64,000 nucleotides of DNA from Colletotrichum lupini (lineage: Eukaryota; Ascomycota; Sordariomycetes; Glomerellales; Glomerellaceae), in contig NC_064682.1 of the NCBI RefSeq assembly GCF_023278565.1, positions 3,100,001-3,164,000 of the forward strand, read 5' to 3'. A program made the position numbers and the translations under genes. Each line of letters opens with the position of its first letter. The stretch's first letter is position 1. This document shows, one piece after another, positions 1 to 11,513 of this stretch. The notes under the pieces are model-generated. The model searched no databases. It was not told the origin of the DNA and saw only the letters and a list, made by a program, of their open reading frames with translations.

Positions 1-2523
1 TTTTTTAAAAAGAGTTTAAACTAAACGAGGAGTAGGTAATAAAAGAGGAAATAAAGAGCTATTAAGAGAAGGTCGGGAGTGTGCTTTATATAGCTATTAT
101 AATTAGACTAGACGTCGCCTTTACTTACTCGTAATTATTACGGTTCTTAACTAACCTAAGCGTAACTTATATTAAAATAATTAACTATTATATCCGATAT
201 CTCTATATAACGAGATATCTTACGCTCTATTATAGTAATATACTAAGTACGTAATTATTACTTCTAGCTAGAGATACTAGCTTCGTAAATAACGAAGTAA
301 TACAACGATTATCTTAGGGATATATAATATTCCTTTTTAGCGGCCCAATTTAATAAAAATTAGTACGCTAAGCGACGGTTACGACGTTAACTACTAAAGC
401 TAAGCTTCTTTATTTTAAAAAAACCGCAAAAGAGACTATAGCTCTAAAGCGCCTTTTTAAAAACATTGCCCTTAACCTAAGAGAAGTATAGTTAGTTAAC
501 TACGATAATTAGTAAATAATTCGACTCGTCGTAGGGGAAGGAGAAAAAATAGCTACTTAACTTTATTATATCGATATATAGAATATATAGCTAAGATAAG
601 AGCACGCTAAAAATAGCTTCGAGGTTACTTATATATTAATAAAAAATATACTAGTAAATAGACTTATTAAAAACCTTTTACGAGCTAAGTTCGAATATTT
701 TTATATACTTCTTAACCTCTACGATGCGTAAGAAGCTATTATAAATAGCTAAAATAGTTAAAAATAATTAATTTAGGCTACGCTTAGAAAAACTTAATAC
801 CTAAAAGTAAACGATAAATAGAACCTAGAGTGCGGCCCGGAGGCCTAAAATAAATAAAATAACCTTACCCCGTAGGGTATATATATATAAAAATAAGACC
901 TAGGCTTATATTTATTATTTAAACTCTTAGTTTACGAAGTACGCGATTGCTAAGAATATAGCGTTATTAAAAAGGAGGGTTAGTATGCGCACTAAGAAAC
1001 GCGTTTTATATACTTTAAAGTCTACGAAACTAAGAATAATAAGAGTAGCGGGGGGCATAAGAGCTAGAATAACTATTAAGTTAACGACTTAGGGTATAGA
1101 AGCGGGCGGCGTAATAAGAAGTTAGTTATAAACGACTACGATAGGTACGAGAGAGGACTAGGGGCGCGCGTTAAAGAAGTCCTTTATATAAAAGCCGATA
1201 TAATTCTCATATATCCTTTAGTTATTATATATCTAGCGGACGATATTATAAAGCTTAGTAATATCCTACTAAAACTATAGTTAAAAGTGCGCTTTTTAAT
1301 AATAAAAAAGGATAATATACTTATAAAAAAAGGAGCGCTACTTATAATAGCCTCGGTAAGGGCCTAGGCTATTAGCTACAAAACGATTAGTATATTAATA
1401 TACCCTTTAGCCGAACGGCCGTTAAAATAGCGCGCATACCGGCTACTACTTTTTATAAAATAATAACTACTATCCTTAGTATCGGTATACTAAAGGGCTA
1501 TTTTAAAATAGGGTAGGTACTAGATCTCCCGTTCCTTAAGAGCCTCTCCCTTAAGCTTTTTAAGGACTAAGTATACGTTAAATAGGCCTAAAATAATAAA
1601 AAGAATTATACTTATTACAGGGGGTACCTTAGCTTCTTAGCGTTCTTTTTTACTTCTTATTACCCTTTTAAAAAGAGCTAGCTTTACGTTTTTTAAACTC
1701 TAGAATAATATTAAATATAAACTCTTAAAATAATAAGTATACGATATACTCTTTTTAAAAGGCTTATTATCCGAACTAGTCTTATTCTTATTTTTAAACT
1801 CCGAGGGGGGGATAAGTAAAAGCCCGTTAAAGCTCTTATTACTACTATTTACCTTATTATTACCCTTATTATAACCGCTAAAGAGAGCTTTAAACTTAAT
1901 AAAGTCCTCGGCGTCTTAACTAATAACCTCGATATCTTCTTAACTAAAGAGGGAGAGCTCGGTAGCCGGGCCTTAGTAAGCGGGTAAGAGGTCGTAGGGG
2001 GGGGTAACGACCTAAAGGGGCTCGTTAATATTATTACTTATCTAAACTCTTAGTAAACCGCATAATACGTATATAAGAAGTATTATAAAAATTGCGCGAA
2101 ACTTATTATTATTTCCGGATATATTAGATATTTATATTTAAAATAAAATTAATAAACGATTCGATAATATAAGCGCGCGCGCGTAGTAGACGGGGGTACC
2201 TATAGTAACTACAAGAGGTTAAAAAAAAAAAGAAAAATAATAGCTAGGCGACGCTATAAGAATTTAAATATACGCAAGGCGGCTAGGTAGCCTCGCCCTT
2301 AGTAATTTATATATTAAAAATAGCAAAATACGCGCTATTTTAAGTTAGGATTCTATTTATTTTAGATAAAGGGATATATTTATAATAAACGTAGCTCAAA
2401 AGACGCGTATCCCTTGTGCTTAATTTTCCTTTATTTATATTTAACTAAATTAGGCCTTTATAAGGGTATTTAGAGATTCTATCTTAGGCACAATAGCTCC
2501 CTAGTAGTAGTAATTAGGGAGTA
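1..2523. mobile_element. RIP-degraded repeat relic, truncated by window edge
   Basis: AT-rich block almost devoid of CpA and TpG and full of TpA, with stops in every frame; this is the RIP signature seen again in the copia element at 40-47 kb. RIP acts on duplicated DNA, so this was probably a transposon or other repeat. One plus-strand frame from about 1020 to 1490 is open except for TAG/TAA codons that could derive from CAG, CAA or TGG; it contains phrases such as ERGLGARVKEVLYIKAD. I do not recognise the protein. The signature fades after about 2470, where CpA reappears. The left boundary lies outside the window. Confidence 0.75.
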
Positions 2524-2662
2524 TGTTACGTAATAGGGATAGTAATCGCACTTTATAAAGTGCCTATCACGTGCTAAATCACGTGTCTATCTTAGATATC
2601 GTGTATATAGACCTTCTCCTTTTGTCTATTTCCACTTTGATAGTTAAGCCACTTTTACTACA
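2524..2662 (+). repeat. Possible LTR at the end of the left relic
   Basis: The stretch begins TGTTACG, a start seen in many fungal Gypsy LTRs, directly after a purine-rich AGGGAGTA that could be a polypurine tract, and may end at CTACA near 2662. It is much less RIPed than the DNA to its left and holds two CACGTG palindromes (2568 and 2580). The terminal repeats are imperfect, no target duplication can be tested, and the partner LTR would be outside the window, so this is only a suggestion. Confidence 0.3.
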
Positions 2663-3586
2663 CTCCGTATGCCCATTGCTGCGTGCCATAACTCGTGACA
2701 TCTTCCATGGGCTTGCATACATCAGTAAATACTTCCTGTAATCTTTCGACGATGGGCAGGCGCGTTCGGCCTGTTATTGGGGTTTCGCTGGGGAAGGAGC
2801 ATTCTTGGCAACGACTTACAAGCCTTGGACGACATCGAGACGGAGTGGGCTGCAATAGTCAGACCACGCAAGTTCCGAAGAACTTGACTCATCAATTGCC
2901 GGATGTTTCTGTATGGTCCGAGGTTATTTCTCCAGATTGTTGATCACCCCGTAGTTGCATATGTTTTGCCCACGTTCTTGCCTGACCACATGTCTGAGAG
3001 ATGATGGGCATCATAAAGTTTAAACGGATCGATTTGAGGTTGTCCAAATGCGGAAAACCTATTTGAGACATGAAAATAAACATTGAATTGGGTTACTGTA
3101 ACTGGGATGCTGGAATGGAGGATGATTGCTGATGGCAACTCAACATTCCTGGGGTGGTTTGACCCTGAGTCAATGTGGTGCAGGATTTAACCACAGGCAT
3201 CTCTTTCTTGTCTTCTCTTTTTCCTGACGATAACTTCACCTTCTTCAATTGTGGAAGCCGCCCGGTCTTTCCTTCCCTCTGGGGAAAAAAACTTGCTCAC
3301 CGCGGACCCGTGGTGTTGTGGGTGCCTGGAGGCAGACGCGTCTTCAACCTTTGAACCGCGTCAATCTTTCCACCCAGAACAACATGGAATAAGACTTTCC
3401 TTCTCACAAAGCCAGCACTCTCTTTTCCCCATCGCCAAACGGCTTTTCCTTTCGTTTGTCAAAGCTCAAGGCTATTCCTTCATTCCCACAACATCCTCTT
3501 TGTCATTCATTTTCCGTCACTCTCTTTTTTCCGAATACCCTCACTTGGAAGATTCGTCACAGAGCATTCACATCCGCGAGCAAAGA
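2663..3586. other. Intergenic region and probable 5' leader
   Basis: Normal-composition DNA with no convincing gene. A reading frame runs from 3251 into the next CDS, but it opens with GTG; the first good ATG is at 3587. Pyrimidine-rich runs around 3200-3240 and 3380-3540 resemble a fungal promoter and 5' UTR. Confidence 0.5.
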
Positions 3587-5023
3587 ATGTCGCTGCCACC
3601 GCAGGCCTCTTTCAGCTCTACCACAACTGCGGTCGCCAGTCGTGGAGCGGCATACCCTTCTGTGGAGGAATTCACCTCCTTCAAGCTGCCGAACAAGCCG
3701 AGAATCATCAAGACTCTCACTAGCGATGATATCTCAGACCTTTCCGATGAGCCGGACAGTGCGCCTCGCCCTGCGATGAACCCCTCGACGCCCATTCCTC
3801 CTTCTCCCATGTCTTCGGAGGAGTCTGATCGGGTCATCGACCTCAATTATACTCCGCTCACCGTCCGAGGCAAGAGCATGATCTTGCCTCAACACCCTCT
3901 CAGCGGCAAAGCCAAATCTCCTCGCTGGCCCTTCCAGAACGCGACACCCCGCACCTCGACTATGGTGCCCATTGTCCGAAGCTTCACTGGAACTTCCAGC
4001 CGATTCGACCACAATCCCAGAGACGACTACAATACAGCGGTTGAGATCAGCGTCACCGAGTCCCTAGATGAGTTCCAGATCAACCATCCCAACGGCCGCT
4101 TGCTTGCGTCTCACCCTCAAGGCCTCTCTGTTCACGAGACTGGATGCAACCTGACCGGTCGCAACTTGGCCAACATTCCCACCCTAGTCGAGCAGCTTCA
4201 GCAGGATGCTCACTCAATCAAGGCCGTTTCTTCCAAGCACCGACAGAGACCCTTCGAAGTCTTCTACCGCCGTTGCAAGAGCTCCCAGCTCCTTAATCTT
4301 CAGATCCTCCGACGCCGCCAGGACAAGCGAAAGAAGGATTTCGAGACAGACACCACTTGGTACCAGCGCATCAGTCTCGATGATAATATCTATGTCGGGT
4401 CCGTCGTCCTTACTCTCTTCTTCGTCACCCAGACGGTTGTCTCCATCACTGTCAGTTTGACCATGGTAGCTTCCCAGATGAGCATCCCTTACTTCGTCGT
4501 TGTCTGGGTCATGGTGAGCCTCATCGTCATGATCTTCACTGTGGTTATGAGCCTTCAAATGCGCTCTTTCCGCAAGAAGACCAATGCTCTTATTGACGAT
4601 GAGAAACGAGTTCGCTCGACTACCTTTCCCAAGCTCTCTCATGAGGGTCATCTTCACCTGCCTGCCGACGCTGCAGAGATCGCTCATCGCCGTCAGATTG
4701 CCGCCGCCCTTGCGAATGAGCAAGCTCATGCAGGCAGCTCGACCGAAGAGTCCGAGAAAAGTTCCGATGGAACCGTTGTCGATCAGGTCACCCAGCCGCC
4801 CGCCGTGTTCGACCCTTTCGCTCCGGCTATGCCCCGCGACACCAGCAGCGTCTACCTCTCAGCCAGCGGTACTTCACCCCAGGGAATTCAGGATTCCAAC
4901 GACACAGCTTGGCAGAACGTTGACCTTGCGGCAGTCGGAAACTCCCGCACTAGCTCCATGACGGCTGTCGTCCCTACGGCTCCTGCCAACCTCCCGGCGA
5001 GCACCCAGAGATCGAGCTGCTAG
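3587..5023 (+). CDS. Hypothetical protein with two adjacent TM segments
   Basis: Single-exon gene of 478 residues; I do not recognise the family. The N-terminal half is low-complexity and Ser/Pro-rich, with an acidic patch (LTSDDISDLSDEPD) and several Ser-Pro sites, probably disordered and cytosolic. A basic, helical stretch (about residues 225-255, SQLLNLQILRRRQDKRKK) precedes two hydrophobic segments at about residues 269-297 and 300-324, which form a tight membrane hairpin. A basic-to-acidic tail rich in Ser/Thr follows. There is no signal peptide, so both ends probably face the cytosol. I chose ATG 3587 because the longer frame upstream starts with GTG and its extra 112 residues look like translated UTR. 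Family and function are unknown; the gene itself is well supported by its long frame and coding texture. Confidence 0.8.
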   Translation: MSLPPQASFSSTTTAVASRGAAYPSVEEFTSFKLPNKPRIIKTLTSDDISDLSDEPDSAPRPAMNPSTPIPPSPMSSEESDRVIDLNYTPLTVRGKSMILPQHPLSGKAKSPRWPFQNATPRTSTMVPIVRSFTGTSSRFDHNPRDDYNTAVEISVTESLDEFQINHPNGRLLASHPQGLSVHETGCNLTGRNLANIPTLVEQLQQDAHSIKAVSSKHRQRPFEVFYRRCKSSQLLNLQILRRRQDKRKKDFETDTTWYQRISLDDNIYVGSVVLTLFFVTQTVVSITVSLTMVASQMSIPYFVVVWVMVSLIVMIFTVVMSLQMRSFRKKTNALIDDEKRVRSTTFPKLSHEGHLHLPADAAEIAHRRQIAAALANEQAHAGSSTEESEKSSDGTVVDQVTQPPAVFDPFAPAMPRDTSSVYLSASGTSPQGIQDSNDTAWQNVDLAAVGNSRTSSMTAVVPTAPANLPASTQRSSC

Positions 5024-5809
5024 GATCGGTGCGAGTTCCGGATGCAACCTTACGGCAGAATTCCCATAATGAAATATATTTGAGGAGCCAGCCTTCGGTG
5101 TTTTGGGAGTTCCTATTAGGGAAAGGACATGGAATTTTTGACAAGGGAGTCTGGATGGAACATGGAACGGCGATTGATTTGTAAAGATACCCCCCACCGC
5201 ACGGAGGTCGAACAGTTACGGTTTATTCGAGGTTTTGATGTAGGAATATGGTTCAATAAGCTCTAGGCAAGGCATTCAGACATGACTTTCAAACGCTTGT
5301 GCATCTTTCGTCTCGCGCCGCCTTACTCGTGAGCTTGTCGGTGCATAATGAAGATTTTTGTTCCGCTTCCTCATCCGCACTTCTTGGCCCAGAATGAGAC
5401 GATCTGCGTGATCAACCTACATGTTGCGCTATATTTAGCCAACGGCAGGTAGAGACAGGCCTGCACTTGTTATTTGAACCAACTTCTCACGCCCAGGTAA
5501 TGTCGGCGGCTAGGGTGCATGTTGGACAAGTAGGCTGGCTCGCTGCATAAGCTTCATTGGCTGCTGGTTGCCTATCTGCACCTCGCCTGTTGACCTGCTC
5601 CTTGTTTGCAAGCGTTTCGTGTTTCTCCGCTCTCATTTAAATGTCTCCATATCTATCTCTTCTTCTTCACTACACGCAGTCATATCAATCTATCCCACAA
5701 TTCGAGTATTTTACTTGCTGCCCCTCTCATCCTCTCTCACCTCCCCGACACCGTTGTGTCTCAATCTCAAACCCGGGGAGCGCCCCTGGTAGAACCTTAA
5801 AAGACTACG
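5024..5809. other. Intergenic region
   Basis: 3' UTR of the upstream gene and promoter/leader of the NLR-like gene. Short pyrimidine-rich frames between 5568 and 5800 are not convincing. No repeats or RNA genes seen. Confidence 0.5.
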
Positions 5810-8800
5810 ATGCTGACAGAATTGCTGGGGAGACTGAAAAGAAATGGAAGGAAGAAGGACCCAGCTGCTGCAGTGCATTCGGCAACTTGGTCCTCCACAA
5901 CTTCCTCAAATGTTTCCCTAGTCAAGTCCAGCAAGCCATTGTCCCATGCTAATCCATCCGGGAAACTTCGTCCGCCAGCGAATGACGCAAACAGAGTTGG
6001 CGATATTGGCGGCCTTCCACCAACAAATCTATCGGTGACTCCTTCCAGACTCCAGCGCCCAGGCTTGACGAATCTCTGGGAGAGGGCAAACGAGACTCTG
6101 CGGAACGACCCCGATTCCGAGAAAAGGGAGCTGGCCCAAAGTTATGCCGAGATTTTAGCCTCGGAACTTGCTGGGCCAGAGTCTGGGCCTTTGGACACCG
6201 ATCCGGCTCATCTCAAACAAGAGATAGTGGCAGAACGTTTGAACGCTAGAGTGGAAATGCTTAGCCATGAGCAACTGTCCATCTCTGTCGGAAGCCGCGA
6301 GCTTGATATTGAACCCTTGCTTCGGAACGTATCGAAACACATCGTTGCAGCGAGGGACCTCATTAGCAGTGCTGCTGGCGCCGACCCCCACGCCGCCCTA
6401 GCGTGTGCCGGTGGACTCGTCATTCTCACCGTCAGTGACGGGCATCCGCACATAAGAACGAAATTGAAACTGACTTTTCGCAGTTTCTTATCCGCCCATT
6501 GGAGCAGAGAGAACACATACTCAGAGGGCTTGAACTGACCTCTTCACTCATCTGTCGATACTTTGCGATGGAGCAGGTTTACCGTTCGAGAGCACGCCTT
6601 GAGAGTCTGTCAGCAGAATTGGCCAGAAAGCTTGTATTGGATTTGGAACAAAATCTGATCAAGCTGTACTCGAATATCATCGAGTTTCAGGCCAGAGCAC
6701 TATGCTATCTTCATCGAACCCGATCGACTCGGTTTATTAGAGACGTGTTCAGAGGCGATACATGGAAGACCCTCATTGAAGAGATCGAGAGACTCGATGC
6801 CCACTGCCGTGCTTTCGCAAACCTCATCACCGACGAAAAGATTCTCACGTTTCTAGAATCTCATTCCGAGAAAGTTGAACAAGTCATCATCAACATCAAT
6901 ACGCCCCAACCCGTCTCATTCAATCTTCTGCGAAGAAGGACAGCGCTTCTCCGCACCCTGTACGCCTGCCCATACCGCGATCGTAAAGAGATCAATCCAG
7001 AAAGAGCACCAGGGACCTGCGAGTGGTTCACCGAGCATGGCTACTTCAGCAATTGGATGTCTGCAGTAGACTCGAAGATCTTGCGAATTTCGGCAGATCC
7101 TGGCTGCGGCAAGTCAGTGCTCTCGAGATATTTGGTAGACGAAATCCTTCCAAGCACCTCGTTTCGGACGACGTGCTACTTCATCTTCAAAGATGATTTT
7201 GAGGATCAGAAACTTGCTTCCATTGCGATGTGTTGCATTTTGCGGCAGCTCTTCGAGCAAAACCCTGACTTGATGGACGAGAGAACTTTGGCAAAGTTCG
7301 AGGCGGCCGGCGACAACTTTATGCAATTCATTTCCCAGTCTTTTCGAGATGCTACTCGAGGCTTCGATGAGAGTAGAGACTGAGTTGATTTGCATTTTCG
7401 ATGCTCTTGATGAATGCAACGCGGAAGATTGTAGGCAGATCACTGCTGCACTGAGCAAGTTCTACATGAACCCCGGTGAGGGCAGCCGCCTTAAAGTCAT
7501 CATCAAGTCTAGACCGTACGCCCGCATTCAGCGAAGCTTACAAAAGCTCGAGACCTCTGTACCGGCTATCCATCTGAGGGGCGACAGTGAGTCGCAATTG
7601 AGAAAAATCTCTGGCGAGATCGGCGTCGTCATTCGCCACAGAGTTAGGACCATCGCGGAAGCTCGACTACTGGAACCTCATGAGATTGAGTTGCTGGAGC
7701 AAAGCTTGTCAAACTCACAACATCGAACCTATCTATGGGTCAAGCTCGCACTCGATTACATCGAAGACCGTCTCGAGTCTCTTACGAACAAAAGTATCCA
7801 AGCCGTCTTGAGAAGCGTGCCGGAGAAGCTAGACGGGCTATACGAAAAGATTCTGGATCGAAGTGCGAACAAGGAACGAGCCCGAAAGGTTCTACAAATC
7901 ATCCTTGCGGCGTTTACACCGTTGTCTCTCGATGAAATATCCACGGCACTTTGCATCGAAAAAGAGCACAGCAGGGGCTCACAACTCATCAAAGAGCCCA
8001 CTCATAGGCTTCAGTCATATTTGAGAGACATCTGCGGGCTGTTTGTGACCGTTGTTGATGGGAGTGTCTATCTCCTTCACGAAACTGCCAGAGAGTTCTT
8101 GATCAGAAATTCGGATTCTGTGGGGCTTGATGCGCATGATGAAACATACAAATCGACCTGGCTACACTCAATCACACTCCGAGAGTCACACTTAGTTGTG
8201 GCAAAAGTATGCGTCTGGTATCTCATGAAGAAGGACTTCGACATTTCTGCCGGAACTCACTCTGAATGGGAAATGGCAACTTATACTTCGAGGTACTGGG
8301 CCCGTCACCTCAACAGCATCGATGCACAGGACATCGAATATATTGCAGATGAAACGATGTATCTCTGTAAAACAGCTCTTAAGCGAGATGGACCGCTTCA
8401 TACTTCCCACCTCATGCGGAAATACAGACCCCCGAGATGGCATTTCGATATTGGGTTTGACAGCCTGGCTTCGTCTTGCTTACACCTACTTGGCAACGTG
8501 CGAGGAGGCCCCTTGATTGTCGCCATGATACTTGGCTTCGACTGGGTGGTCTCCAGGCTATTGATTGAAGATCCTCAAGCCGGAAGATAGGTTGACAGAA
8601 AAGGAATCACAGCCCTATGGTGGGCAGCATGGGCGGGTAACGCTCAAATCACGCGCCTTCTCCTTGAACTATACGATGATACAGACTATGGAGACATTGC
8701 TCTCAATGGGGTCCGGAGCACCCCTTTGACAGTAGCAATAGCTCACAAGCACAATGCTGTGGCACATGCACTGCTAAAGGATCCGAGAATAAGTATCACC

Positions 8801-9943
8801 ACTCGTTGTCGTGTGCGCCGCAATTGGACCCCCATGCACTACGCGATCGCGGCAGACAACTTCGAACTTTTTCAGCTCCTTTTAGCTGAGGAACGCACTT
8901 TTGCCGGCTGGACTTCCGCCGACTTGGCTGATTTACTGACGCACTCTATCAAATGGGGTAGTGCGCAAACTGTCAATCACTTATTCTCTGACAGTCGGTT
9001 TGACTTCAACTCTTCGGATTCAAAGACTTGGCGAACTCAATTTTGCCAACTTGCGAATCCAATGGAAAAGAATGAACTTCTTCCGAGCTTTTCAGAGGAA
9101 GAACGTCTCAACATGATGCGAATTTTTGTGGAAACCCATCAAGTTGACTTCGCCAGATCCGATCGCGGAGGTAGATCTCCCGTCAGCTGGGCGGCGAGCA
9201 GACCCGCCAATGCGGTCATTTTGACATATTTGCTGGACGAGCTCAACCTTGAGCCAGATACTCTGGATAGGCAAGGTCGGAGTCCATTATCCTATAGCGC
9301 AGAAATTTACTGCTACCGGAACATTGATGCCTTGCTACGGACGGGAAAAGTCAATATCAACTCAGTTGACAACGAAGGTCGGACTCCCCTCGTGAAGGCG
9401 ACGCAACTCCAATTTCGGGCGAAGGTCACAAAACGTAATCCCGCCGAAAGAAAATACAAAATGCGGCGCGTCAGCTCGGCAATTGCCACATTGAGATTAT
9501 TGGATCACGCTCCCGATGTCAATCTTCAAGACGTCGAAGGGAATACGGCCCTGATAAATGCAGCTCAAAACCGCGTGGTGGAGGGCGTTAGAGCGCTGAT
9601 AAGACACGGAGCAGATGTCAACGTCCAAGACATTCATGGTCGCACAGCGCTAGCTCACGCGGCAGAAAAGTTGTGTTTCGAGTCCGTGGAAGCATTACTC
9701 AAGGCGGGCGCAGACGCGAATTTGTGCGATGACGAAGGCAGATCACCTCTCTGGTTGGCGACTGAGTCGATGAATCATTTGCTCCCGAGATACGATATTC
9801 ATGGTAAGATGGAGAACATGCGTGGTGTCGCTGGCCTTCTACAATCTAGCAAAGGAGAAGATGGCGGATTAAAATCTCATGGAAGGGGTGAGGACTTGGT
9901 CAGAAACCATACTTGTGAAGAAGGATTGATCAAGGTTGTGTGA
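5810..9943 (+). pseudogene. NACHT-ankyrin NLR-like (STAND) gene, apparently disrupted
   Basis: Fungal NLR-like protein; such STAND NTPases act in non-self recognition and regulated cell death. Exon 1 is 5810-6430. A 53-nt intron (6431-6483, donor GTCAGT, branch CTGAC, acceptor CAG) restores the frame from 6484. Order: disordered N-terminus; a helical region (about residues 110-350) resembling the NACHT_N domain of fungal STAND proteins; NACHT with Walker A ADPGCGKS at about 411-418 and Walker B ICIFDALDEC; winged-helix-like region (PLSLDEISTAL); then ankyrin repeats (for example ADVNVQDIHGRTALAHAA) to the C-terminus. Two lesions break it. Near 7327-7330 the frame moves from FEAAGDNFMQ to SFPSLFEML, as if one extra base were present. 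At 8588-8590 an in-frame TAG sits inside the ankyrin region, with ankyrin sequence continuing in the same frame to 9943. A 43-nt pseudo-intron (7296-7338) could bypass the first but is unusually short. Sequencing error is possible. Confidence 0.75.
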
Positions 9944-9953
9944 AATTTTCGTC

Positions 9954-11513
9954 TTAATGTCGCTTAGCAAACTTGGATGATTTACCCGCATCTTCCTCGT
10001 CAGACGAAGACAGAAGTGCTTCATCTTCCAGGGCAAAGTCGTCTAGTGGTATATCCTCCGCATGTAATCTCGTGTACTTCCTGTTTCTATACTTCTTCAC
10101 AGCAACGACTGCTCCAATGACAGCTCCCGATAGCACTGCAATGACCAGCCCCATGAATACCCACCTCCTCCATCCTCTTAGACAACACGGGTACAAGGAC
10201 ATGTAAATGCCGACGCTCCACTCCATCCATCCCATCTTGCGCCTTTGGTCTGGCTTGAGGCCCTTTCGAACAAGGTGCTTATGTCGTGGGCCAGTCGGGC
10301 CAGACTCAATCCTCTTGATTCCGAACTTCGATACGATTTCCTGGCGGGGATCGGAAGCTGGGTACGCTATGTCTCCCCATCGGCCGGAGTAGTAGAAGAA
10401 GGATGTCAAGTTGGAGGATGGTGGTGGAGTTGGTGATGACTTGGCTGGTGGATCTAGTCTAGTGACGGTGAAGGACTCTTGATCGAAGTGGTAGAAGTAT
10501 GCCGAGAGAATGGGGTCCCATCTTCGTCCTTCGTCGCAGTAGTCGACCAATACAGAGTTGTGAATTTGATCGCTAATGACTTGGGTCAGTGCAGGCCTTA
10601 GACTCAAATAAGAAAACAAGGAACTCACCCGCGGGTTGGATAGTTGGCATGAGATCCGCGTGCGCTGTACACAATAGGCTTGACGAAGTTAGCAACTTCT
10701 CTTCCCACTAGCTGAGAGACTAAGTAGAGTCACGAACCCTTCCATCGGTCTTTGAGAGGGCTGAATCATCCCACTTGAAAGAGGCGCCATCCACGTGCTG
10801 ACTGTAGTAGATTCCAGTGGGCTTCCCATCTTGGAATCGAATCATGTTGTGTTCCCAATCTCCGACATGATCACCAAAGTGCATTCCTGACTGCACCTTC
10901 TCGCCCTTGACCATCCGGTTGAATGGTTCTAGAACTTGGCTGATGTTCATGCCCTCGTTGAATGAGTAGAAGTAGAAGTAAAACGCATCCAGGTCCCGCT
11001 CTCCCTTCTCGACGAGAACCACAACGCATGGTGTTGCGTTGTTGATTCTGCCATCAGCGTCGGGAGTCGCACCGTGAATCCATTCCGGGTAGCTCAGTGG
11101 ATCGTCGTTCGATGTGAGAGCTACTTCGTCTCCAAACTTGTTGAGTATTTCCAAGTTGTCCAGGTCGAGAATGGGGATATCCGGGATGGGTTTTCCGTCT
11201 AGTGCCGGGAAAGTGTGTTGGACATGCGTCAAAAGGTCGCTAGGCATGTAAGGATCATCGGAGTGAAGCCAGATGAGAGGTGCTACATGTCATATTAGAT
11301 CTCTCTCTCACTCGAACGCCATCCATAGCATTAGACGTACTATGCCAGCATCGAATACCTGACTGACTTACCGTGCTGGATGACGTAATCGGGACACCGG
11401 AGATCCGCGCCGATCGCCGGCCCGGCGACAGTGGAGCATATCAAGAAGCCGGCGAGGAGACAAAGCCGCTGTGGTGAGAATGCCTGCTTAAAAGCAGGCG
11501 CTGAAGCGGCCAT
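9954..11513 (-). CDS. Vps62-family protein with signal peptide and C-terminal TM
   Basis: Four-exon gene: 11513-11372, 11282-10738, 10678-10629, 10572-9954, giving 451 residues. Introns of 89, 59 and 56 nt have GTAAGT, GTTCGT and GTGAGT donors, and all junctions keep frame. The family is the Vps62/DUF946 group, recognised from the run across the first junction (YVIQHAPLIWLHSDDPY), FGDHVGDWEHNMIRF, YYSQHVDGASF and YSARGSHANYP. Yeast Vps62 is linked to vacuolar sorting; the biochemical role is not known to me. An N-terminal hydrophobic core (LCLLAGFLICSTVAGPAIGA) looks like a signal peptide, and a membrane span (VFMGLVIAVLSGAVIGAVVAV) near the C-terminus precedes a short acidic, Ser-rich cytosolic tail, so it is probably type I in the secretory or vacuolar system. 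Start at 11513 rather than 11585 because it places the signal peptide at the N-terminus. Its stop is 10 bp from the end of the convergent NLR-like gene. Confidence 0.88.

Noticed and set aside
7296..7338. 43-nt intron to explain the frame change in the NLR-like gene
   Set aside because: Shorter than any other intron here (50 nt or more), weak donor GTTCGA, and it would remove residues that fit the family; a one-base shift explains the data better.
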